DNA of 60,000 nucleotides from Owenia fusiformis. Lineage: Eukaryota > Annelida > Polychaeta > Sabellida > Oweniidae. The stretch is from the NCBI GenBank assembly GCA_903813345.2, contig CAIIXF020000001.1, positions 56,873,885-56,933,884 on the forward strand, given 5' to 3'. The notes under the pieces were generated by a model. It made no database searches. It worked only from the letters and a program-made list of their open reading frames with translations, and was not told the origin of the DNA. This document shows, piece after piece, positions 39,501 to 51,500 of this stretch (position 1 is its first letter; every line of letters starts with the position of its first letter). The translations under genes and the position numbers were made by a program.

Positions 39501-42500
39501 TGTGAATTATGCATCTTATTCTCGTATAATTGCATTTTCCGTTTAATAAAAACGCACCGCTCATTTTTCAAAACTGGCTCCAAGTTGAAATGACTTTTTG
39601 CAAAAAATCTTAAAATAAGTTACAATTTTACGTATTTTTCAGTTTTTTCTCATTTTCATGCAAATTATACGAGAATAAGATGCATAAAGCACATTGAAAT
39701 GATCGTGAGACAGTATCCCGTGATTAACAGTTGCTAGATTGTCCCTACATAGCTTGTGTAAGATGGAGCGAGCTGATTTGTTAACTGGCTCCAAGTTGGA
39801 GCCAGTTTTGAAAAATGAGCGATGCGTTTTTATTAAACGGAAATGCAATGCATAATCTATTCTGATTGAGTGAACGTGATCTAATTCATCGATATTTTTA
39901 CTTAGAAATGAATTTTCTCTTATAGTTTTGGCTTGAAATGACTTTTTGCAAAAAATCTTGAAATAAGTTACAATTTAACGTATTTTTCAGTTTTTTCTAA
40001 TTTTCAGGCCAATTATACGAGAATAAGATGCATAATTCACATAAAAATAATCGTGAGACAGTATCCCTTGATTCCAAGTTGCTAGATTGCCCCTACATAG
40101 CTTGTGTAAGATGGAGCGAGCTGATTTGTAAACTGGCTCCAAGTTGGAGCCAGTTTTGAAAAATGAGCGGTGCGTTTTTATTAAACGGAAATGCAATGCA
40201 TAATCTATTCTGATTTAGTAAACGTGATCTAATTCATCGATATTTTTATTTAGAAATGAATTTGCTCTCATAGTTTTGGCTTGAAATGACTTTTTGCAAA
40301 AAATCTTGAAATAAGTTACAATTTAACGTATTTTTCAGTTTTTTCTCATTTTCAGACCAATTATACGAGAATAAGATGCATAATTCACATAAAAATAATC
40401 GTGAGACAGTATCCCGTGATTCCCAGTTGCTAGATTGTCCCTGCATAGCTTGTGTAAGATGGAGCGAGCTGATTTGTAAACTGGCTCCAAGTTGGAGCCA
40501 GTTTTGAAAAATAAGCGATGCGTTTTTATTAAACGGAAATGCAATGCATAATCTATTCTGATTGAGTGAACGTGATCTAATTCATCGATATTTTTAATTA
40601 GAAATGAATTTTCTCTTATAGTTTTGGCTTGAAATGACTTTTTGCAAAAAATCTTGAAATAAGTTACAATTTTACGTATTTTTCAGTTTTTTCTCATTTT
40701 CATGCAAATTCTACGAGAATAAGATGCATAATGCATATAGAAATGATCGTGAGACAGTATCCCGTGATTCCCAGTTGCTAGATTGTCCCTACATAGCTTG
40801 TGTAAGATGGAGCGAGCTGATTTGTAAACTGGCTCCAAGTTGGAGCCAGTTTTGAAAAATGAGCAGTGCGTTTTTATAAAACGGAAATGCAATGTATAAT
40901 CTGTTCTGATTTAGTGAACATGATCTAATTCATCGATATTTTTACATAGACTTCAATTTTCTCTTATTGTGTTGACTTGAAATGACTTATTGCAAAAAAT
41001 CTTGAATTATGTTATAATTTTACATATTTTTCAGTTTTTCCTTATTTTCATGCAGATTATACGAGAATAAGATGCATAATCCACATCAAAATGATCGGGA
41101 GACAGTATCTCGTGATTCCCAGTGGCTAGATTGTCCGTTAATAGCTTGTGTTTAATGGTGCGAGCTGATTTGAAAACTGGCTCCAAATTGGAGCCAGTTT
41201 TGAAAAATGAGCGGTGCGTTTTTATTTAACAGAAATACAATGCATAATATTTTTGGAATTGATGAACGTGATCAAATTCATCGATATCCATGCTTAGAAT
41301 TCAATTTACCCGTATAGTTTTGCAAAAATATGACAATATAAACTATATTCAAAGGCCATCTTCTTCAGTACGTCAGTAAGTAAGAAGCCAGTTTTAAAAG
41401 CCGGCTTCTTGGTGACTCCAGAAGCCGGCTTCTGTTGTCCTTCAGAAGCCGGTTTTTAAAAGCCGGCTTCTTGTTGACTGTAGAAGCCGGCTTCTGTAGT
41501 ACGTAAGAAGCCAGTTTGTAAAAGCCGGCTTCTTGGTGACTCCAGAAGCCGGCTTCTGTTGTCCTTCAGAAGCCGGCTTTTAAAAGCCGGCTTCTTGGTG
41601 ACTCCAGAAGCCGGCTTCTGTAGTACGTAAGAAGCCAGTTTGTAAAATCGGATTTTGCCTTCGAGTACTTCTGAATTAACCAGGCGATATTTCATTTTGA
41701 TTAATCCATCTCATGAATTTAAGTCAGAATGTTAGAATGACATGAAACTATCTATTGGCTATCTTACTTCGTATCTAGACGTCGCCTAAATACATTATTG
41801 TGATATGCAATGAATCTAACACTATATTTCTTGTTTGACTTGTATTCTTTTGGATTATATCTAAGATGAACTTTTCTTCCTCTTAGATTACTGTATTGAT
41901 GTCGGAGATGAGGATAGATGTTCTAATAATATTGGCGGCATTTAATATCACGTGGCATTGATATGCACTTTAAAGAGAAGAAATGTGACAAACGTTCTTT
42001 AAGAACAACATCTACCAATTTACTTAGCAAAGCATTTACAGAATTTCCACTGTAATTAAATTCCAGGCTGTGTTCTAATGCAAGCTTTCGTGCTATGATA
42101 TCGATGTGTATTTAAACATTAATCAAACAAAAGCAAAATATAAATAATGTACATTGGTGAATATACTAAGTGCCGGTTGATAAAACAACAAATGTGCATT
42201 CTAATATGAAAGCAAGTGGACCTATATGAAAACAAATAGGTGTGATGCGGTGCTGTGCAGTGCTAGATTAAAGTCATAATTCAAGAGAAGACCTTCGGAA
42301 TAAACCAGACAAGAAATTGCTTGAAGAATTAAATACTTCTTTCACAATCAGTATGAAGATCAAATTAAACTAATGGACATATAAATTCAGTTCCTCGAAT
42401 TGCAGAAAATGTAATTTTGTCTCTAAATAACGTCTATAAATACTAGCCATCGGTGCAATGGACGGTGAAAATGTAAAGGTTCTAATCAATCACGTGACCA

Positions 42501-45500
42501 TGCATAAAAAGATTTATTTTAGCCATGAGCCACGATTTCCACCAACCGAATGGGAAATATCAATCAAAAATACCATCATTCACGTAACTCTCCCTATACA
42601 TGTAGCTGTCATCGAAAACTGAAAAAATTTACATTAGTATATATTGATCACAAAGCACCATATTGCGTTTTTGATGATATGAGCAGTTACATGTAATCTA
42701 TTAGTGTCAGCAAATACAATCTAACATTTTGTGATTCACGTGTCATCTATTACAATAGAACAAATGAATTATACATGTGTTGATATATAGAGCACTCACG
42801 GACATGGCCATTATGAGCTAAACTAATCAATTGTAGCTTTTTTCTTTAGCCGCAGAATCTGTTCGTAAAATTAAAGTTAATTATTGTTCGATATTAATTA
42901 TGTTTCCATTATCTGATAAACTGTAATTACCTGAGTGTGGCGGATAAATTGTGTACGTATCTATCTTGTCTGCAGAGGTGGAATTGGGACACATGACCCT
43001 TTTGTCTCCGCCAAGGGCAATTTCATCGAGAACTTCAGCAGGGTAGGTATATGGGTTACTGATACCCCTGCAGAGGCAATGCCCACACACGAACTCAGTG
43101 GAGTACCTTGCCAGGACGCTATCTTGGAGGATATGTGACAGTTTGTAGTATATGCGCAGGAAGAGACGCCATACATCAGCTGGTTCATTCCCTCTGGCTG
43201 CCAACGTAACGACGCGCTTTCCATCTATTATTGAGCGTTGCAAGAGAACCTTCTCTGTATTGAATACTCCATAGACGCCATCTCTCCATCTGTAACGTAG
43301 TTTCGCGACCTGCTGCATCATCACAGACGACTTCTCGTAGAAGCCAATGGGGTTTTTCGTTTCAAAGATCAGTTTGACTTCAATGTGAACAGGTTCGGGA
43401 GACAACTCTGGCCATTTGTCGTTGACGCCTCGAGGTTTGGGTACGGATATCAGGAATGGAAAACAATATACTTTATGGGAATCTGGAGTAAATCCACTGG
43501 CTCTCACTGGATAACACAGATTGAAAGCTTGCATCAGAGTTAAGAGAATCTTGTGGGTGTTTTCATCGAGATTTCTATCAGCCCAAAAGCATTTTAAGAA
43601 TGACCTTGGCATCTCCCCGTCCTGAAGTAAGCTCCGGACCATTGAATCGTATTTCTGTGGTGTCAAATTCAGGGTTGTCTGAAATTTCTCCTTGTTCGTT
43701 TGAAGGTACTGGTGAAGATCGTGTCTGAACATCCCTCGTAACATCTCCACAACATCTACTGGTTTGTGAAAGATCACTTGCTTTAAGAGGTCATCATGTG
43801 AGTACCAAAGAATGTCCCCAATCTGGTGAAGGTATGCCAAAGCTGGTTGAAGTTGACTCTCGTATAATTTTGCTTTCTTTGTACACAGATGTACATCTAA
43901 CCATGGTAGGTATATGTTAGAACTTCGACCAACATCTGAATCATGGACAGATTCCTGAAGTGCTATCCAGGACATAGGTAGGGTCCTCTTAGAGAACAAT
44001 TTCACATCGTTTGACATGTCACAGAGATCCAGAGTCAATGCCTTGACACCTGTAAGTTTCTCAGCGGAACTGATCACATCGACTTTCTCTGGAAGCCTGG
44101 GCCTGTTTTCCAAGATGTACTGGAGATGGGCTCTTTGGACATTCAAACCATCTGGTGTAAGGACTTGAGTTTTTAAATTACTGTCATATTCATTCATTTT
44201 TCTGTCAACAAGTGCGATTTTTTCTTTTGTGGCTTTGACAAACTCCTGTTCATATCTCTTCAAATGGGTCATGATCTTTTTTGTCTTTGCTTGGATCTTT
44301 TGTTTCTTGCAGAGATCACTGTGTGTGGCGACTATTTTAAACACAGCATTCGGGACATGCGCTGATACCAACTCGATCCAATCCTGGATGGGTGTGGGAT
44401 ATTTAGTTTCATTGTAGATGCTAATGTCAAACACAATTAGGTAAATGGACTCGGGAGTGAGGAAGAATTGATGTGACATCGTGTAGACATCATGACCACC
44501 AAAATCGTTGACTTGGAATTTAACATCTTCACTTGGAGACCAAAGTCTTTGTTCCAGTACTCTTGTCCTCTCTTCCAATGTGGTGAGTTTCGATTTACCA
44601 TACAATATTGCGTTTGCCAAGCTCGTCTTCCCGGCGCATGTTTCGCCTACAAGAATAAGCTTCCGTCTTGAGGCATTTGCTGCTCTCGTGTATCGCATTT
44701 CTTTCATGTAATGGAATATTGCCTCCCTACCTGCCTTACATACTGCAGGTGGTGGTTCCACCATATTATCATCATCCATAATCAGTCCCGCAGCTCCTGC
44801 TACCCATTTGAACCTGTTTGGATCCAACTTTACCAGTTTATCAACATCTCTGGGGAGATTTGTGACATTATTGAACCTGATATTTAGTGTTTTGAGGTTG
44901 AACAGCCGACATATGTTTACTGGAATCTCTTGGATATAATTCCCGGACAAGGTCAGTTCTTGCAATCTCACCAAGTTTCCTATTTCGTTGGGTAACTCGG
45001 GAATGCAGTTATTGTCCAAGTGGAGAAGACGTAATCGCTTGGACTCACAAAGCACATTTGGGAATTCCTGCAGCTCATTGTTCTTCAGATCCATCTCCTC
45101 TAAATCTCTCCATCCAGCATCCAGCTTTGATATCTTATTATCAGATAATGTTACCCTCCGAGCATATTTCATAGTCGGTATCGCCACTAATTTGTTTTTA
45201 CTCATGTTAAACACAGTAAGTTTGGATGCAGTGATGTCATCATGAATTTCTACAATAGCATTGCTGGACATGTCGAGATTTTGGAGTGATTCCAGTTTGC
45301 AGACGACAGATGGGAACTGTTTAAAATCATTCCCAGATAAGGACAGATTACGTAGCTTCTCCATGAGTTTAACATTCAAAGGTATATGCTTCAATTTGTT
45401 CTGTCCAAGAAGTAGGATTTCAAGTGTTTTAATCTGACAGACAGCTTCTGGGAACAGTCCCAGTTTATTGTTACTGACATCTAATTTCTTCAACGGCAGC

Positions 45501-48500
45501 TCTCCAACCTCAGGAGCCAAATCCAAGAGTTTGTTGTCATGGAGATCCAAGACTCGCAGATTTTTCAATTTTTTCACTGAAGATGATATTTTTGTCATGT
45601 CATTTTTGGCAAGATCTAGTACTTCCAAATGTGGTAGTTTTGTAAGAATATTCGGGAAGGTTGTCATGGTTGTGGCTTCCAGGTAGAGTTCCTTGAGGTC
45701 TTTCATATCCAAAATGGCTTCAGGAATCATGGAGAAGTTATTCTCCGATGCATTGAGGCATGTTAGATTTGTCATCTTGCATACACTCTCTGGGAATAAG
45801 GTCATCCCCAAGTCATGGATATCGAGCTCTCGTAGCCGTTTCAGTTCTATAATTGATGAGGAGATAAAGAGGATGTCATTTCCTGAGATGTCCAGCACTT
45901 CTAGTGGCTCTATGCTTGACAGAACTTCTGGGTATTCATTCAGCTTGTTGCCTCCTAATATGAAGGTCTTCAAATGACTCAGCTCTGCGAGGTCATCGTC
46001 CAGATTCTTGATGTAATTATGCGAAGCATTGACATGTTCGAGATTACTGCATTTGTTTAAATCCTTGGGAAGAGCGTCGAGTGATGTGTTTTCCAGGGAC
46101 AGCCATTTCAAATTCTGAAGGCTGCTGATGCATCTATCATAAACATGGTAAAGTGATGTATTCTTGGAAATGTCTAGGTACTGTAATTGAGACATGAAAT
46201 TCAACACTCTTGGCCATGGTGCTAATCGATTGAATCTCAGGTTCAAAAATTGAAGTTTTCTGAATTCCCTCAAGTATTGTGGTAATTTTCTTAACATGTT
46301 GTTCTCCAGATCAAGATAGTTGATAGCCTTACATTTGATTATGTTTTCTGGCAGGTGAACGAGTGCACTATCCCGACAACTCAAATACTCTAGTCCTGTC
46401 AGATTCCCAATATGCTCAGGTAATTTTCTGATCCAATTACAGTCTAGTCTTAGAGCTTGTATTTCTTTAAGATTTGACACAGCATCGGGAAGCTCTAATA
46501 AATTCTCAGAGGATGCATCAAGCTCAAGTAATCCTTTCTCATTTTTCCTCAATCTATTTCTCAAGTGATCTTCCTCCCATTCAATGTTGTCTAAAAATTC
46601 GTACGAATCGCCACTGAAGGAACTCCGGCTGCTATATATGCTTAGATTGCTTTCACTGCGAAGGTGTTTTATTGGAGTTGTGCTCATAAGATAACTTGAA
46701 TCAAATTGAGACCCAAACGCATCACTTCCAGCGCTCCAGCGCCATTTATAAGCTCCGGGAGAAATTGTTGGCGATGTCAAATCTCTGTTAAGCATCTCAT
46801 CGCTGACTGTGATGGATATTGGATTAGTTGCTGAAGGACGTGTGTGTGGTAGACTTGCATACTTCCTATCATCTGGTCCCTCAGAGTAGGCTCTTTGAGA
46901 TGGAGAAAAGCCTTCTTCTGTTGTCCATTGTTCATCTTCACCAAGGGAATCTCTTGAACCACCCAACTCGGATTTGACCCATGTTCTTATTCCCGAGGCA
47001 TACTCACTACCAACGTTAGTGTTTATACGCTTAGGGTCACCTCCCCTTGTTTTTGTACTAATTGGAGATGTGCGGCCTGAGCCAGGACGGGATCTGGTGA
47101 CTCCTGCTGCTGGGCTCCAAGGCCTCACAGGTGATATCTTACTCGCTGATTTAGGTGTGATGGGACCGGATGCATCACTTCCACCTGATAAACGCTGACC
47201 TGGATTGGACGCAGCAGAATTCCAAACAAACACTGGTGACAATGGCGATCCCTCCAAGTGGTGTGGGTCAAAGGGGAAGTTCCCTTCTTCATCCTCTAGA
47301 GATAACCTTTTAGGATTAACTGTAATGACTGTCTCTTTCTTGGGTCCATATTTAGTATTATCTTCATGGTTTTGATACAATAATGCTCTTTTGACAGCAT
47401 CTGAATCATCTTCAATACTCCTGGGAGATTTCAGACGTCTGTCCTGTTCACGTAATAAAGACTGCTCTGTTAAACTTGACCAGCTCTCAAGTTGGGATTT
47501 TAGATGTTCATCCGTCTCCCCTGCAAGAGAATGTTTCTGTGCTTTAGAGCTTGAAGCAGTTTTTAGTCCTCGTTGCCTTTTAGTGAATTCCTTGGTTGTA
47601 GTTGTCGTGTATTTTGTCGTGAATTCTGTAGTTTCGTCCATTGTTTCGAAATCATCTTCTTCCTCGCCAATAGAGGCTCTGTGAAGTTTTCTCCTTATCT
47701 TACCATCAACCTGTTTAGATTTGTTTATGCTATCGAGATCTAAGGTTTTTGGAAGAGTTGGGACTCTTGCTATTTCCTCAGTTGAATAATCAGTGGCTTG
47801 TGGCTTAGATTTAGCACTTCGGACTGGTGTTTCAATTGCTTTTTGGTGAGTTCTTGGATGGATATTGTACTCAGAAGTAGTTATAGTTGTATACTTCGTA
47901 GTTTCCTCACTCGTTTCACTGGTTGTTTCCTCATCCTGATCCTCTATTACACTCTGCTGAGCTCCACGAGTGACATTCTTTGCATTACCCTTTGAAGCGT
48001 TTCCATAATCAGGCTTGCCATCATCTGTTATCTTATTATCAGAAGTTGGTACCAATGTTAAATTAGTGTCAGTAGTTGGTTGTTTCTTCACTTTCGAAAC
48101 TACTTTTGTCCTCACAGCGTCACTCTCAGTCACAGATTTTGTTAGTGTATTGGTTGCGATCATCTCTTTACTTGACGTATGTTCTGATGAGGGAATGTCA
48201 TTAACTGTGTCCACTGTATCATCCTCCTCCACTGTAGTTGCGTCGAACGCGATGATTTTGCCTGTGGTGTTTTTATTCTTTTTACGCTGTTTTTTACTCT
48301 TTTTACCCGTGGATGCATCGATTTCTTCTGTTCTTTCAGTTAAGGGGCTAACTGTAGCTGCTTTGCGCCCTTTGGATGGTGATATTTTTTCAGAGGGGTT
48401 GTCAGTAGTTGACACAGGAGTTGTTTCTGTAACCTTAGGTGTTATGGTTTGAGCAACAATTGGAGAATCACCATGTTTCGTCGTTGTACTCCGAACAGCA

Positions 48501-51500
48501 GGTGGATTTTCTATACTAACTTTATCCTGACCAGTAGATGTCTCACTTTGTGACAATTGCTGATCTTTAAAGCCAGGACGTGAAGACACACTTTCTGCTG
48601 TACCAGTCAAACCCTCGCTGCTTACTCCAAACTGTTTGGTTGAAGATGTTTTAACTGTTGACAAAGATGAGTCATAAATAGCCTGACTATCAAGTTCTTC
48701 ACCAACGATTTGCCTTCGTTCTCCTACACGTTCTGTATCTTCGTCAAGTGGTCCAATCTTTCCCTTTCCAAGCACAGTCGGGTGCTGTGAAGAAGCTTTA
48801 ACAACTTTCGTTTTTACTCCAATGCTTTCTTGTTTTATATCAGGGATGCTCTCTTTATCTGTAGTTACTTCAGAGATAACTGTTGTTGTAATTGTTTTTG
48901 TTTCAGCTGAACCAAATGGTCTAGTGTGTTTTTGATGTGCTTTGTTCATCAAATTATCTGACGCCAGGCTTACTTCTAGTTCCTCAGACTGCACAACATC
49001 ACTAACGTTCACCTCGGCATTAGCATGTTCAATTGATACTATATTTCCCGTACCTTGTGTGTTAGGCTTGGTAGATTTTGCATATTTCATATTGGACTTT
49101 TCAATTTCTTCACTTAACTTTTCACCCTTGTGCTTAGATTTTTCTGTTATTATCTCAGTAATAACTGATCTCAGTGATTCGCTGGATGCATTTGACCTAG
49201 GGAGCTCCTTTGTTGTTGCGCTGGGCAGCACCTCACACGTTGTAGTATCAGTGACATCTAGAGAGTCGGTAGGTACGTTAGAATATGAAACTGTTTCTTC
49301 TTTAGTGTCCTGTGAGGTTATCATCGATGAACCAATTGTTTGGGTTACATTTGCAGTAACTCTTCCAAGTGGTCCATTCTTTACAACATCAATGACTCTA
49401 GGTACGCTTGTATCAATACTTGTGTCAGTTCTTAAAGTAACAATCTCACTTGGAGTGTCCACTACTTGTGTCCCGACAACTGACTCAGTTGAAATGGTTT
49501 GGGGTACTGCTAATTCATCAGATTCCTTGATATCCACCTCAGTGGCCTTATTGTCCTTTGGCGTTTGTTGATCAGCCGATTCAGTCAGGATTTCAGTCTG
49601 TTGAATGCCTGCAGAGGACACTGTTTGTTTAGACGTATATTGATCTCCTGTACCAAGATCATTTTGGGATACGTCATGTACGTTTGCAATCATTCCAATA
49701 CGAGAAGACCCTTCCAGTTCAGCTTCAACGACCTCTATACTCCCATTCGTGTTTGTACCAACTGCTGCTATGCCCCTTTGTACCACCTTCGATGGCGTTG
49801 CTCTTTTGATTGAGCCTTCACGTTTAATATCAGACACATTTCCCTTCTCTGATATTACAGCTTTATGCCTTTGTGTTGTAGTTTCTAAATTTTCTGTTGA
49901 TGTTATCGTTTCTACCTTCGTTTCGGTTATGGATGCAGTTATTCTTCCAACATACTGATCGTCTACGTTACTCAATACACCTTCACTCGATTGATCATTT
50001 CCTTTTCTATCTACAACCTGTTCACCTTCTACAGATTCAGAGCCAATATGAGCAACACCCATTTGGCATGGTTTAGACGATGATACATTCTTAAAAGAAC
50101 CCTCTCTTTTGATATCTGATACAGTACCCTTCTCTGGTTTTATAGATGAACCTTTCTGTGTTGCTGTTTCATATTTACTGTCATCAATTTTTGAATCAAT
50201 TTGAGCAATGCCTCTTTGTTTATATGGCCTCGATAATGATGCCTTTTTTATGGAACCCTCACGTTTGATATCTGATACCATCCCCTGTTCAAATGGCACA
50301 TCCTCATCCTTCACTTTGGCTGTATCTTCCTTAACATCAGACATATCGACTGCAGCAACACCAAGTTTCTGATATGGTTTAGACTGATTGGCTTTCTTGA
50401 TAGACCCTTCTCGTTTGATAGCTGATATCTTTCCTTGTTCGAATGTAACATCAGGGTCTTCAACATTGATTGCTTCTTCCTTCTGTTCAGATGATGTATT
50501 GACTGCAGCCACACCACGTTTCTGATATGGTTTAGACTGATTGGCTTTCTTGATAGACCCTTCCCGTTTGATAGCTGATATCTTTCCTTGTTCGAATGTA
50601 ACATCAGGGTCTTCAACATTGATTGCTTCTTCCTTCTTTTCAGATGATGTATTGACTGCAGCCACACCATGTTTCTGATATGGTTTAGACTGATTGGCTT
50701 TCTTGATAGACCCTTCCCGTTTGATAGCTGATATCTTTCCTTGTTCGAATGTAACATCAGGGTTTTCAACATTTATTGCTTCTTCCTTCTGTTCAGATGA
50801 TGTATTGACTGCAGCCACACCAAGTTTCTGATACGGTTTAGATTGGTTAGCTTTCTTGATAGACCCTTCCCGTTTGATAGCTGATATCTTTCCTTGTTCG
50901 AATGTAACATCGGGGTCTTCAACATTGATTGCTTCTTCCTTCTGTTCAGATGATGTATTGACTGCAGCCACACCACGTTTCTGATGTGGTTTAGACTGAT
51001 TGGCTTTCTTGATAGACCCTTCCCGTTTGATAGCTGATATCTTTCCTTGTTCGAATGTAACATCGGGGTCTTCAACATTGATTGCTTCTTCCTTCTGTTC
51101 AGATGATGTATTGACTGCAGCCACACCAAGTTTTTGATATGGTTTAGACTGATTGGCTTTCTTGATAGACCCTTCCCGTTTGATAGCTGATATCTTTCCT
51201 TGTTCGAATGTAACATCAGGGTTTTCAACATTGATTGCTTCTTCCTTCTGTTCAGATGATGTATTGACTGCAGCCACACCACGTTTCTGATATGGTTGAG
51301 ACTGATTGGCTTTTTTGATAGACCCTTCCCGTTTGATAGCTGAAATCTTTCCTTGTTCGAATGTAACATCAGGGTTTTCAACATTTATTGCTTCTTCCTT
51401 CTGTTCAGATGATGTATTGACTGCAGCCACACCAAGTTTTTGATATGGCTTAGACTGATTGGCTTTCTTGATAGACCCCTCCCGTTTGATAGCTGAAATC

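Larger units (their letters stand above)
36566..42930 (-). other. Large intron of the Roco gene holding a giant palindrome
   Basis: A 6365-bp intron between the giant exon and the first Death-domain exon, inferred from matching splice phases. It contains a pentanucleotide tract (36829-37010), the 348-bp satellite palindrome (about 37600-41340) and the AAGCCGGCTT-rich flanks. The part nearest the giant exon (41700-42900) is unremarkable AT-rich DNA in which I see no further exon. Confidence 0.7.

Noticed and set aside
37560-41340. CRISPR-like array of regular repeats
   Set aside because: The units are 348-bp satellite copies that are alike throughout, without unique spacers, in an animal genome.
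42881-42930. Stop at 42881 as the true C-terminus of the Roco protein
   Set aside because: Kept only as an alternative: a good donor at 42930 and phase-matched Death-domain exons make the spliced form more likely.
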